Made by a program: the position numbers and the translations under genes. Positions 33,956-45,565 of a stretch of 64,000 bases of DNA are shown one piece after another. The stretch is from Dioszegia crocea (Eukaryota > Basidiomycota > Tremellomycetes > Tremellales > Bulleribasidiaceae): NCBI GenBank assembly GCA_001600615.1, contig BCKK01000002.1, positions 1,580,809 through 1,644,808 on the forward strand, in the 5' to 3' direction. Under the pieces are notes generated by a model. It was not told where the DNA came from and made no database searches. It saw only the letters and a list, made by a program, of their open reading frames with translations. Position 1 is the stretch's first letter. Each line of letters begins with the position of its first letter.

Positions 33956-34299
33956 CTTGTGTGTGTTGTGAGAGTATCAAGATCAGAGATAGGTTCTGGA
34001 GGTAGGTGACTGGAAATGTCTCGACGTCATAGTTCCACGTGGACGGGTGGCGAACAGTGCCGGTGGCCTCGCCACATCCAGCTTGTGGGCGGTCGCTGCG
34101 CTCAGAGGATACACCTCCTATCGCCGAATTGCAAAGGCTCTTACGATACACTGAAAGTACAAATACAGCATAGATCATAACATCCACTCCGAATCTCCGA
34201 TGGCGAAGCAGCGAACAATCTCCCTATCTGTAAGCCCTAGCCGACGGACTCACGTCAACTTGTGTACCAGACTCACGCTTTCGCCGGCCACCTGCCTTC
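33956..34299. other. Intergenic region
   Basis: The 344-bp gap on the minus strand between two genes transcribed the same way. Short ORFs only; nothing convincing. Confidence 0.4.
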
Positions 34300-37178
34300 T
34301 CATGTCTTTCCCTTAGCTACCCACTTATCAAACTCAATGTTGATCTTCCGGAGTGTATTGGCAGCTGGTAAATTCACAGGGAGCATCCAATCTCCTCTCA
34401 AGCTCTCCACCTCAACCAGAGGCTGTATGCCGGTCAGGAGCTCTCGACCCAGTTTGTAATTGGCGAGGTCGAGAACCCAGTCAAGGCCTTTGACCCTCCG
34501 CTTGATGTTGGCGAATTTGTACGCATCATCGAAAGGCGCTCCTTTCCCTTCTTCACCCTTGGCTATCCACGGGAGGATTATAGACGAAATGAATGATCTC
34601 AATCGGGTTTTCTGACCGGTAATAAGGTCCGCGTTGACTGCATCTCAGCTCACTCCCACCAGTGACTCACTGTTGTTCTGCGTGGTCTGAAGATTTGACA
34701 GAAGCAACTCAGTCTTGGCTATGCGCTCGTCAAGGGCGGACAACAATGTCGATGTACCATCCTGGCGCATGATCGCTGCGGAAGCTTTCAGCCTCTCGAG
34801 CATTGTGTGGCACCATGGTATCCGCTCTGCGATGAGGCTGGCGTCGCTGAGGTCTTCGCTGACTAGCCATGAGTTCTTTCAGCACTGTCACTCACCTTCC
34901 TGTTTCACCATGGCTATCTGTCAGCACAAGTTCGCACTCAGTCGAGGGATGACTTACGCTTAGTCACGTTCTCCTTGTGTCCAGCCATCAATTGATCCGC
35001 CTTGGCGCTGGCTGGTGCATATTCCAAGCTCCACAGCGTCGCCTCGTCGACCTGTGTCTGGCATTGGGCTATGGTTGTATATTTGACGCAGTGGAGGGCT
35101 TCAATTGCGACGGTGATGAAGTGGCGTCTTTCCTCAGCCGCCATGTCCTTAGTAACCCACGCCAATGCCCTATCCAACGCCAAATGCAGGACGGCGCATT
35201 CCGCAGACGTCGACATGACGACGACAATAGTAATCTTCTTCGTCTGTATAGCTGGAAGAATACCCAATGAAGGCTCAATCAGCCACATCGCGGTGTCGGT
35301 CAGGTGTCTCGATTCTGGCTTGACACTTCCTTGAAGATCCGGATGGGCAAGTATCGGAACTTCTTGACCGACCATCAGAGGAATATAGTAAGCTCCAGCT
35401 TCTTTGAAGTAGAGCGGAAAGTTGAATCCGCCAACAGGAAAGAAAGGCATGAGACCGCCAAAGTCGATGTGAGTGTTCTCCACCCAGGGGTACCTATTTG
35501 AGGTTGTCGCCTGGACCAAAGCGACATCTTTGCGGTAGTCATCTGTCTTCCAGGTGTCAAACCCCTGACAGATTATACCGAGCATATACGCGACTTGCCG
35601 CGCATCAAAGTGATCGGCAGGAATCTCGCCTTCTTCTGGTCGATGCCAGCTATTCTGACGGAGATTGACGAATCTGACGAGGGAGAAATGGAGGAGTTTG
35701 ATCATGTCTGCGATCGCCGGGCCTCCTGCCGCCGGGTGATTCTTTGCCGCGAGGAATGTCGCCTCGTCAAGCTCGACCAGTGTTGAGGTTCGCTCGTCAA
35801 TGTATCTTCTAAAGAGGGAAGGTTTTGATAGGTTCAAGGTGTAGCCTTGACTGCGATCGACAAGACTGTTGGCGTAGCCTGGTCGGATGAACAACCGACG
35901 CAGCGCCAACCTGTCAAAGTCGCGCCTTCCGTTGTAGACTTTCGAAGCCTCAGAGTCGAATTTCTCATCTATCCAGTTCTGACCTTGGTATAGAGCTATG
36001 CAGATGGCCTCCTTTAGCCATCCGCCTAACCACTTATCCACGCGAGACCACTTGAGCCAGTGCGCCCCGCACTTGACGCCTTCTGCCAGCTCCCCCGAAG
36101 CAGGCGTGAAGAGAGTGACGTCCAGTTTGAAAGTCGCATCCGAGTCCTCTTGCACTCGAGAGATGGATACTCGCGCCGATCCATCGAGCAAATCAGCACC
36201 GGCGGGGGTAAACATTCGATTGACGAGGTATCGCTGTCCGGCCCAGCTAAGCCATAATAGCAACTCTGACCCCGTCTCCCCCATCGCCGCCTGGACTTGA
36301 GGGTGCAGAATACACCCCGTCTGCGACCGCTTGTGCTGTTTGGTCCACTGGGGATACATGTACCCCCTGTAGGGTAGAGCAAACCACCCGAGGAGGAGAT
36401 CGACCTGTGCTTGTGGGGATGGCAGCTGTTCAATAATGCCCTTAGCTGGAACAGCAGCCGAGTTGTATATCTCCGGCACCGCCTTCATCGCCTCCGCCAA
36501 CGCCGAGATGTCGATCGCTTGGACCATCGCCTGACACAAACTGAGCATCACGAGAGGTAGCTTACCCCATCGCGAGCGTGCGTTCCACTGATCCTCGCAC
36601 GCCCTGCGACACTGATCATCCAACCCTGGCTCTTGCGACTTTGACAGCCAATTCCCAAACATCATCCCCTCCACCTCCTTCATACCAGCCAGCAGCGCCT
36701 GATGTCCGCTCAGGGCCTGCTCGAACTGTGGCAGGCGAGACCCGAATTGAAGCCGGACTTTGGCTGCGTCCCTTGGATTACTGTTCCGTTCATGCTCCTC
36801 TGCTCCTTCAAGCTCAGCGTTGTTGGGGTGTATGCTCGACGAGGGGTCACGTTGCGAATAGTTCGCAATTCCTGTCGCGGCTATGCCGTGGTTGTCGGCA
36901 AAGCTGGCTGTACGCTTCGGTCTCGGCGGAGCTCTGCCTTTCATTGCAGACCGCGTGGGCACAGGTGTAGGCGCTGGTCGTTCACCCTCATCGTCAGGTA
37001 TAGGGTACATCGTGCAGGTATAGTCGAGTTTCGAGAATGGGCGAGGAGGGGGTGCAGTTTCTGGCTCCTCGTCGGGCCAATATAGTTTGTAGATGATAAA
37101 GGCGATGGCTAGGGTTAGGATCAGCAGTAGAAAGGGTGGCGGGCCGGAATCGGCTCGGATCATCTTGACGCGCGACAT
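34300..37178 (-). CDS. Large membrane-anchored protein, uncharacterised
   Basis: A very long open first exon from ATG 37178 starts MSRVKMIRADSGPPPFLLLI, with one membrane helix (FLLLILTLAIAFIIYKLYW) near the N-terminus, then a Pro-rich basic linker. A large soluble part of over 600 residues follows, containing LLGWFALPYRGYMYPQWTKQ, WLKWSRVDKWLGGWLKEAIC, HIDFGGLMPFFPVGGFNFPL and PLMVGQEVPILAHPDLQGSV. Three more short exons lead to the end RDWMLP-type residues and NIEFDKWVAKGKT (34300). Type II-like topology with one anchor is likely. I recognise no domain. Total about 870 residues. It lies just downstream in orientation from the decarboxylase gene (79 bp). Confidence 0.75.
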
Positions 37179-37256
37179 GTTTAGTGTGAGAAAGTGAGTA
37201 TACAAGTCGAAAGATACCTCTTTCCCACAAAGGAATGTCAAATATGTACCTACGCC

Positions 37257-39168
37257 TTATGAAAGGATGCCATCTCGCCATTCCCGCATAACCGCCTCAC
37301 CCTCCTCCACTATCGCAGCCCAGACCTCCTCCACATCCTGCATGGTTGTCATCTTGCCACCCAACGCGATCCGGATGCAAAAGATGTCACCCTCTGTGCT
37401 GTGGAGCATGGTCTGAGTGAGGAATAGGTCGTACCGCGCGTTGAGCCTATTGTTGAGGTAGGTGTTGAGCAAGTTTCGTTCCGCTGGGAGTGTGTCGGTG
37501 GGGAGAGAGCGTCCAAGACGGAACACCAGCAGAGCGAGACTGGGCGGTGTGACTAGTTCGAAATCTGGTGATGCCGAAATCTTGGCGGCTAGCTGTTCGC
37601 ACTGGTCTATGCCCTGGAGTCAGCTCTGAAGTGTACCAACTTACAATTCGGAGGTGATCCTGGAACCCCTTGGTGCCATAACTCCGCATCACAAACCATA
37701 TTTTGATACTGCGGAATCGTCGACCGAGTGCAAGTTGCCAATTACGGTAGTCGATTACCGTACCCGTGTCTGCCTCTTTTGATCGAAGGAAGGCTGGAGT
37801 TGCATCCAGGGCGAGATTGAGCGCCTTGCGATCTCGCACAAAGAATAGGGCTGATGTCAGCTTTGTCAAGGGTCAACTTACAGCAATCAAAAGCGACCAA
37901 ACCCCATTTGTGCATGTTGGTGCAGAACGTCGTGGCGTAGCGGTTGATGTCGTCCAATCGTAGGGTACTTCGTTGCTCCTCCAAGGCTAGGGCCACTCCT
38001 GCCCACTGTCGTCAGCGCGAACGGCCTTTCAACCTACAGCTGCGTCGATGTGCAATGACACCGTCTTATATTCGGACACTGTCATTAGCCCACCCTATAT
38101 TGGACTTACAAACTGGCCCGATTTCGTCTATCCGATCAATAGCACCTGTAGAGGTCGTACCGACCGTCGCAACTACAGTCAGCAGATCTCAAGGAACGCG
38201 ACGCACTGACAAAGAAGGGGATGAGCCCTTTTTTGATATCCTGCTCCATGGCGATTTTCAGCGCCTCGCCCCGGAGCGAGTAGCCATCCTCATGCGAAAC
38301 CGCCACGGGTCGGAAGGGTATACCAAGAATAAGTGCCGCCTAAGGTCAGCGAGATTCCGGCTTGACGTACCTTTTCACCCAGAGAATGAGTTTGGGTACT
38401 CCCATACATGACCAACTTTGGGCTGTACTTTGCCCTCAAGTCTGTAGGAACTTCAAGCACATCCTGCGCAGAAGTGGTCGATCCAGGCTCTGACGCGGTC
38501 AGTTCCCGCAGAGCAAACTCGCGAGCTGATATCGCTGCTGTCAGAGCTGCTTCCGAAGCCGAGTTCTGAAGTCAGCACTGCATTACCGTCACTTACTAGA
38601 ATGACCCCTCCCCCTACACCCTGCTCCAACTGGAAGTGCGGCCCAAGCCCCAACATCTTGGCCATCCAGTCCATCGTCACCTGCTCCAGCTCGGTACAGG
38701 CCGGCGAGCACACCCAGTTGAAGCCCGGATTCGACACGCTGGTCGCGTACATGTCCGCAATGATCGACTCGAACGTGCTTATAGCCGGAAAGTAGGCCAT
38801 GAATTTACCATGCTGCCAGTGGGTTATACCGGGTAGGATGAGTTGTTGAAAGTCAGCAGCGATGGCTGGGAAATCTTCACCCGTGGTGGGTGCTTCGCCT
38901 GAAGTTAGTTGCGCCTGTGGGTGACCTTACGTGGCAGCTGATCTATCAAATACCCCGGCTGGACCTGTGCCTTGACGGTCTGCTTCGACAGGGACTGATA
39001 GTAGTCACATATGGCGTCCACGGCGGCGTAGCCTGCGCGCGTTAGTGTACGTGAAGATTATCGTGAGTCGTTGCATGACAGACCTGCTTGTCTGAATCTG
39101 GGCAAGTCAGTATCAGCCTTATGCCGCCAGGGTCCTAGTGCTTCTATTACTGACCCTTCTATATCCAT
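37257..39168 (-). CDS. Aromatic L-amino acid decarboxylase (PLP, group II)
   Basis: Starts MDIEGSVIEALGPWRHKADT and FRQAG, then YAAVDAICDYYQSLSKQTVK, AQVQPGYLIDQLP. The hallmark HGKFMAYFPAISTFESIIAD is followed by NPGFNWVCSPACTELEQVTM and WMAKMLGLG. Later exons give a VVATVGTTSTGAIDRIDEIG stretch, then the PLP-binding Lys in CTNMHKWGLVAFDC. After that: RNWQLALGRRFRSIKIWFVM, RSYGTKGFQDHLRI. The end GDIFCIRIALGGKMTTMQDV matches the family. It decarboxylates tyrosine, tryptophan, phenylalanine or DOPA; specificity cannot be read here. About nine exons; length (about 510 residues) is normal. It is divergent with transketolase across 200 bp. Confidence 0.93.
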
Positions 39169-39368
39169 CTCTGTAGCTTGGTGTGAGATCTTATCGATAG
39201 AGGCTGATTTGGGTGGGGAAGATAGCCGGCTGACCGGGCCGAGGATTCCGGCCGAAATTGATTCCGGGTGGGTCAGGGCCGTGACGCAGGCTTTGGCTGT
39301 ATTTTCCAAATCTCACTGCTGTCCATATCCTTCTATACCCTTCTAATACAACCCCAACATCTATAATC

Positions 39369-41990
39369 ATGTCTGACATTGATCAAAAAGCCGTCAAGTA
39401 AGTGCCTGTGTCGAATTGGCTGGGAATTGAAACACACGCTGACCTCCAGCACCATCCGTGTCCTTGCCGCTGATGTGGTTGCTAAGGTATGCGACCGAAC
39501 TCAAGCTACAACCTCAAGTACAACCACTGACCCTATAGGCCAACTCCGGACACCCTGGTGCTCCCATGGTAGGTCGATACTACAATATGTCGACACTATG
39601 CGTGTCGACACTACCCGCTTGATCCAAACTGACCCATAGGGAATGGCCCCTGCTGCCCACGTTCTCTGGTCCCGATTCATGAAGTTCAGCTCGGCCAACC
39701 CCAAGTGGATCAACCGAGACCGATTCGTCCTCTCGAACGGTCACGCGTGAGTACTAGATCTTGGCGCGGCTGAGACCCAGTTGCGTGCTCCAGTACATCA
39801 TGCTCCACCTTTGCGGGTACAAGGTGTCGATGGACGACCTAAAGGCGTTCCGTCAGATTGACTCCATCACCCCCGGTCACCCCGAGTTGGGCGTCACGGA
39901 CGGTATTGAGGTCACCACTGGACCTTTGGGTCAAGGTACGTTTAGTCGAGATATGGCTGACGACAGGTATTGCCAATGCCGTCGGTTTGGCCATTGCCCA
40001 GGCCCACATGGGTGCCGTCTTCAACAAGGACGGCTTCAACCTGATTGACAACCACACCTTTGGTAAGTGGTAACGCAGCTGCGCTGACTTTAGTCTTCCT
40101 AGGTGATGGTTGTCTCCAGGAGGGTGTCTCCTCCGAGGCCAGCTCGCTCGCCGGGTGAGTAAAACCCTGTCATCGCTGATTATAGCCACTTGAAACTCGG
40201 CAACCTCATTGCCATCTACGACGACAACAGTGAGTGATTGAAAAACAAGGCTAACCACAGAAATCACCATTGACGGTGACACCGCTGTCTCCTTCACCGA
40301 GGACGTCGAGATGCGATACAAGTCTTACGGATGGAACGTGCTCCACGTTGAGAAGGGTGACGAGTGAGTAAGACCTCGACTTTGCTGATTTTAGCGACTT
40401 CGACGCCATTGCCAACGCCATCACCGAGGCCAAGAAGAGCAAGGACGCCCCTACGATCATCAACCTCAAGACCACCATTGGTTTCGGTTCGCTCAAGGCT
40501 GGTGGCCACGATGTGCACGGTGCTCGTGAGTTCACATCTTGGATGCGCTAATTTAGCCCTCAAAAAGGACGACATCACCCAGCTCAAGAAGAAGTTCGGC
40601 TTCAACCCCGAGGAGTCCTTCGTCGTCCCCCAGGAAACCACCGACCACTACAAATCTCTCATCGAGAAGGGCAACAAGGCCGAGGCCGAGTGGAACACCC
40701 TCTTCAAGTCCTACCAGGAGAAGTACGCCACCGAGGCTGCCGAGCTCCAGCGACGAATTGAGAACCGTCTCCCTGAGGGCTGGGAGCAGTGCCTCCCCAC
40801 CTACACCACCTCGGACGCCGCTGTCGGAAGCCGAAAGCTCTCCGAGTCTACCCTCCAGAAGCTTGCCGAGGCTCTGCCCGAGTTGGTCGGTGGTTCTGCC
40901 GATTTGACCGGCTCCAACTTGACCCGATGGAAGGGCGCCGAGGACTTCCAGCACCCCTCTACCGGTCTCGGAAGCTACGCCGGTCGATACTTCCGATTCG
41001 GTGTTCGTGAGCACGGTATGACTGCCATCTGCAACGGTATCGCCGCCTACGGTGGTTTGATCCCCTTCGGCGCTACTTTCCTCAACTTCGTCTCATACGC
41101 TGCTGGGGCTGTCCGTTTGTCGGCTCTGTCCCACCTTCGCGTGTTGCAGGTCGCCACCCACGACTCTATCGGTCTGGGAGAGGACGGACCCACCCACCAG
41201 CCGGTCGAGACTGCTGCTTGGTTGCGCGCTCTCCCCAACCTTGCGTTCTGGAGACCCGCCGATGGAAATGAGGTAAAGTTTGTACCATGATTCAACTGAC
41301 CCCAGACCTCCGCCTCGTACCTCGTGGCCATCAAGTCCCAGCACACCCCCTCCGTCCTTGCCTTCTCCCGACAGAACGTAAGTCTACCTTTGGACGCGCT
41401 AACGTCAGCTTCCCCAGCTCGCCAACTCGTCGATCGAGAAGGCCGCCAAGGGTGGTTACGTCCTCGAGGAGGCCCAGGATGGTGAGTGTTCATTCGACTT
41501 TAGCTAACAGCAGCCGACGTCACCATTGTGTCTACCGGATCCGAGGTTCCCCTCTGTGTCGAGGCTGTCGAGCAGCTCAAGTCCAAGGGCATCAAGGCCC
41601 GAGTCGTCTCGCTCCCCTGTTTCGAGGTCTTTGTAAGTCTACCCATAGCCCGGCTAATGTCAGAACGCCCAAGACAAAGACTACAGGCTCAGCGTCCTCC
41701 CCTCTGGCCACCCCATCCTCTCGGTCGAGGCCTACTCCACATTCGGTTGGGGACAGTACTCTCACGACCACTTTGGTCTCCAGTCATGGGGTGCTTCGGG
41801 CCCTTACGACCAGGTCTACAAGAAGGTAAGTTTTACCGAAATTCAAGTTCAGTATTCCGCTGACTGGTAGTTCGACCTCACTCCCGAGGGTATCGCCAAG
41901 CGGGCCGAGAAGGTTGTTTCGTTCTACAAGAAGCGCGGACACCCCGTCTACTCGCCCCTCATCTCGGCGTTGGACGAGATTAGCGAGTAG
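39369..41990 (+). CDS. TKL1: Transketolase
   Basis: At least twelve exons, some tiny (the first ends near 39396), with introns of about 31 to 50 nt such as 40230..40260 (31 nt). Landmarks are [46 protein letters not shown], the thiamine diphosphate motif [20 protein letters not shown] with [49 protein letters not shown], and [20 protein letters not shown]. It ends [18 protein letters not shown]. It moves two-carbon units in the pentose phosphate pathway. Codon use is strongly C-ending, as expected for a highly expressed gene. Confidence 0.96.
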
Positions 41991-42020
41991 AAGTTTGGCT
42001 ATGCGTAAAAGGATGCATTC

Positions 42021-43202
42021 TTAGATCTTTCGCCTGCGACGTGGCTTGTGTCTACGATGTCGATCCTTAGGCCTCTCTGACCTTTCTCTGTCTGTGAACC
42101 ACCCGCGTCGCCGCTTCCTTCGCATTTTTGCCTTCTCCGTTCCCTGCTCTTCGTCCGATGCGTCACACCCAAATTCTTCGCCCCCGACGTTCCACAAATT
42201 GTCTTGATGCGCATTGGCAAACTGTCGCTGTCGATCATAATGCGCCTTGATTGAGCGCCGCAGTGCTGGCCCTCCCCAGATGATGAGAGTCAACCATGAC
42301 ATGATGGCTCCGATACCTGTGAGAGTTGTGCCTATTCTTACGTTAGCTATAGGTATTGCAGGACGTACCCGAATTGAATCTCGGTATCTGGGATCCGCAT
42401 TCTCAAAGTCTTGTAAAGGACGACATCTGATATACACTGCATTAGCGCTATTTGTCGTAGAACCTACTGCCAATGTGGATAGACTAGATGTGCCGAGTAT
42501 CGATCCATATTGCAGCCACCCCTTGACCTAAATTCAGCTCGGCAGTGTGCGGACTTACTGAATCCGCGCTTCTCCAGACGTTCCATAAATGCCAACAGAT
42601 ACATCCGAGCGAAATAACACTAGCGACTGAGGCTGGAGATCAGCCACCGTAGGGACTGTGGCTCACCCAGAACATGCACAGTAAGCATCTGAAGCAGTAT
42701 ACGCGGAAAATTCTCTGGGCTGAGTATGGCACTGGTTGTTAGCATCATGTGATGGGCTGACTTACTCGTTGCTGTTTGAAAATGCCGTATGGAGCGTTGT
42801 GAATAGTGAAGGAGGTGAGCATGAGCTATGGTCAGCACATCACACATGACCGACCTACTCGTCAACACACCACCCCCACGCTGTCAAGCTTAGAACATGA
42901 TTATCCACGGGAGGGTCTTGTCGCTTGAGGGGATTGGCCGCTGCAGGTATGATCGAGCTGAGGGCGAGCTGATACGTGCTTGCGGGTAGGCTGATGGTGA
43001 TGAGGCTAAAAGTCGATCGAGGCGCATTCAGTGAGCTTGACGAGAGGTAGAGGAGCGTCGTAATGGCGACCGGTGGGATTAACAAAAGCGCCGCCTTGAA
43101 GGGGAACGTCGAATACCATGCCAATGCGGTCGAAGGTTGGCTGATGGGCTCAGGCAGTACTGAGCCCAGTAAGTCGTCTTTGCTTTCCCCAGATTTTCCC
43201 AT
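42021..43202 (-). CDS. Multipass membrane protein, uncharacterised
   Basis: Starts MGKSGESKDDLLGSVLPEPI at ATG 43202, with an alternative in-frame ATG at 43328 that would add a possible extra membrane helix. Membrane helices include ALLLIPPVAITTLLYLSSSS and others in four or five small exons, the last being IGTTLTGIGAIMSWLTLIIW. The C-terminal tail is hydrophilic and basic (RRKRRRGWFTDRERSERPKD). Six short introns. No family is recognised. The TAG at 42021 lies 30 bp from the transketolase stop, a tight convergent pair. Confidence 0.65.
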
Positions 43203-43334
43203 GTTATGTACAAGGTGCCCACAGTCGATCGTCTCGATGTCAAATCGCCAGACCCAAAACCCAAACGCAACCCCTGCGGGGACATCACACCAAAGGATGT
43301 ACATACAACCCAGCCCCTTTCCTTTCATCCCAGA

Positions 43335-43721
43335 CTATATTGGCTGACCTCCTCCACCTGCACTGGCCTCCATCCCAGCGCCTCCTCCACCCGTAATCGG
43401 CTGTGCGTGCTCAACGACCAACTTCGGTCCTTCAAACAACCGATTCACCTCCGCTGCCCGCTTCATCACCTCGAGCTCCTGGTTCCGTTCCTCAAGGAAT
43501 CGAGTGACCGCTTCGGAAGTCATGGCTGATGGGTTGGATTCAAGGGATTGGATGATTGGTCGGAATGTCTCGTCTGTGCGACGGACAAAGTAGTTGTGGA
43601 AGTTGTAGGATGCGAATCGGGAGGCAGAGGCGTGTGTGGATTTGTATAGCGCCTGAACGCGTTGAAGGTTTGCGGACACTGAGGGTTAGCGTGCGGCCTG
43701 GGTATCTACGGGGAGCTTACT
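43335..43721 (-). CDS. ISD11: ISD11-like LYR protein (LYRM4 family)
   Basis: The main exon encodes SANLQRVQALYKSTHASASR then FASYNFHNYFVRRTDETFRP, matching the LYR-type start of ISD11 (LYR as LYK, then F-x-x-YN and RR-x-x-D-x-F). The C-terminal half (VTRFLEERNQELEVMKRAAE then Gly-rich end) is longer than in animal ISD11. ISD11 stabilises the mitochondrial cysteine desulfurase NFS1 in iron-sulfur cluster synthesis. The start codon seems to be made by splicing: an A at 43721 joins TG at 43678 across intron 43720..43679. Without splicing, only a GTG codon is present. Confidence 0.7.
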
Positions 43722-43983
43722 GGTGATTTGTGCTTAGTTAGCGATGAAAGCTCTCAACAATATCCATCGCTGCTTGCTGTCCCGCCGAAATCTCAGTCGA
43801 TTGCAGGTTTACATAAGCCTCAGTGGCGACGGCGATGACCGCCAGGCACCGGTCAAGGTTTGACGTCATGTCAGCGCGTCATGATTCTCACATTCCTCAT
43901 TCAAGTGACCGTATAAAAAGAATCCCCTTCAAGCCTTGTCTAACCCCCTTGTCCAACCTCAGCTCTTCAATCACTCACAAGCC

Positions 43984-45131
43984 ATGTCATCCTCACCACC
44001 CGTAGACGCCTCTTCCACCCGCAAACGCTCCAATGTCGTCGAGAACACCAAAGACGACATTACAAGCTCTGCCAAGCGTCAGATTGGGACAGCCAGCAAT
44101 GTCGCACAGCAGGCAGCATTGAGCGGCGCCTGGAGGTACCCCGTTGTCGGAATATACCACTTAGTCTCCAGTATGTGCTGTCCGATTCTTCAGCTGACAC
44201 CAGACCCAAGCCTTATCCAACCCATTCTGCCCACTCTCCTCAAGGGTACTGGAGTATCCCTGGCAATCGTCATTGCCCTCTTTGTCTTTACGTACCTGCC
44301 CCAAGTCGCTGTCCTAGCCTTCGTCTCGGGCCCTCTAGGTGGGTAATGCCAGTGACATTAGCTCACCAGCAGCATTCGTCGCTGCTGTTCCTCTCGTCTT
44401 GGGCGAAGCCTACGTCGTGGTGAACTTTGTCACGCGAGCATTCTTCTTTGACCGTATCGGAACCGACCTCTTTGATGCTGTAAGTTCTGAATCTGCTACT
44501 GTTCTGACATACAGGTTCTCGTGCAGAAGCGCTGCAATGCCCTCGTCGAGAAGGGACGAACAGTGACATCCAAGTCTGGCACCGGCAGTCAGCTGGGCAA
44601 AGTCCTCCGCAAGCCTCTGGGCAAATTCAGCATTGTAAGTGACATTCCGTACTGAGCTGACGTCAGGACAATGCTGTCCGATATGTTCTTACCCTACCCC
44701 TCAACTTCATCCCCGTCGTCGGCACAGCCTTCTTCCTAGGGTAGGTTCAATACAATCTCTCGCTAAACTCCAGGTGGAACGGCTACAAGAGCGGCCCAGC
44801 GTACCACTCTCGATACTTTGAACTCAAAGGCTACGACAAGGCCAAGAAACAGGCCGAGATTTCCAAAAACAGGGGTTCCTACACTGCGTGAGTCTACTCG
44901 TCCCGCGTAGGGGCAATAGCTCATTGAACAGGTTCGGTGTTGCTGCCCTCCTCCTCAACCTCGTCCCGGTCGCCAACATGTTCTTCACTTGTAAGCGGTC
45001 CGCTATCAGATCCAGTGTTACGCTAACAGCCAGGCTCCACAGCTGTGGGTGCGGCTCTATGGGCGGCCGAGCTGGAGTCGGCGAGCGGAGAGGTGGCTGC
45101 TGGCGGCAAGGACAACAAAGTCACTTTCTGA
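43984..45131 (+). CDS. EI24-domain (RRT8/LDS-like) membrane protein
   Basis: About eight exons. The N-terminus MSSSPPVDASSTRKRSNVVE is polar; then a hydrophobic series: RYPVVGIYHLVS, VSLAIVIALFVFTYLPQVAV and LAFVSGPLG, AAVPLVLGEAYVVVNFVTRA with FFFDRIGTDLFDA, LTLPLNFIPVVGTAFFLGWN, and FGVAALLLNLVPVANMFFTS before AVGAALWAAELESASG. The motifs around PLNFIPVVGT and LLLNLVPVANMFF followed by an AAxWA-like region are typical of fungal EI24/Etoposide-induced 2.4 domain proteins such as outer spore wall protein Rrt8, found at lipid droplets or ER in yeast. Divergent with the ISD11-like gene. Confidence 0.8.
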
Positions 45132-45565
45132 GCGTCTAGTTGTAGCCGAAAATGGTGTAAAATGAAAGCCATGCTCAAAAGCTCTCATCAGATGCTTCCT
45201 TCCATCGCGCCATTACTGGACCAATGCCGGCTTTCGCTCAGCAATAGCTGCGGGGAGTGGCAATACCAAAGCTCGATATGTACATCTCACCGGCCCACAC
45301 TCCGACCATGCGTCTGGACTGACTACATGATCTGTGCGTCTTCATTTTCCGGTACTGGAGTTCTCGAATTGCTCTTCCCTCGCGTGTGTCGTACAGTCAT
45401 ATCACATAATCATGGTGTAGACTAAGTCATAAACAAGCTGCTGCTGTGAGGCTACAGAAAAGAAGGACGAGAATAGTGAAGAACGAATAAAGAATGTGTG
45501 TGTATTGATGAGAACGTATGCTATCCGTCATTTCGTATACAGTGTCCGTAAAACTATCATCTGCT
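45132..45565. other. Convergent 3' intergenic region
   Basis: The 434-bp stretch between two convergent stop codons should hold both 3' UTRs. No gene seen. Confidence 0.45.

Noticed and set aside
40553..41014. 153-codon minus-strand ORF opposite transketolase
   Set aside because: A Leu/Gly/Glu-rich shadow of the highly biased transketolase exon; no independent support.
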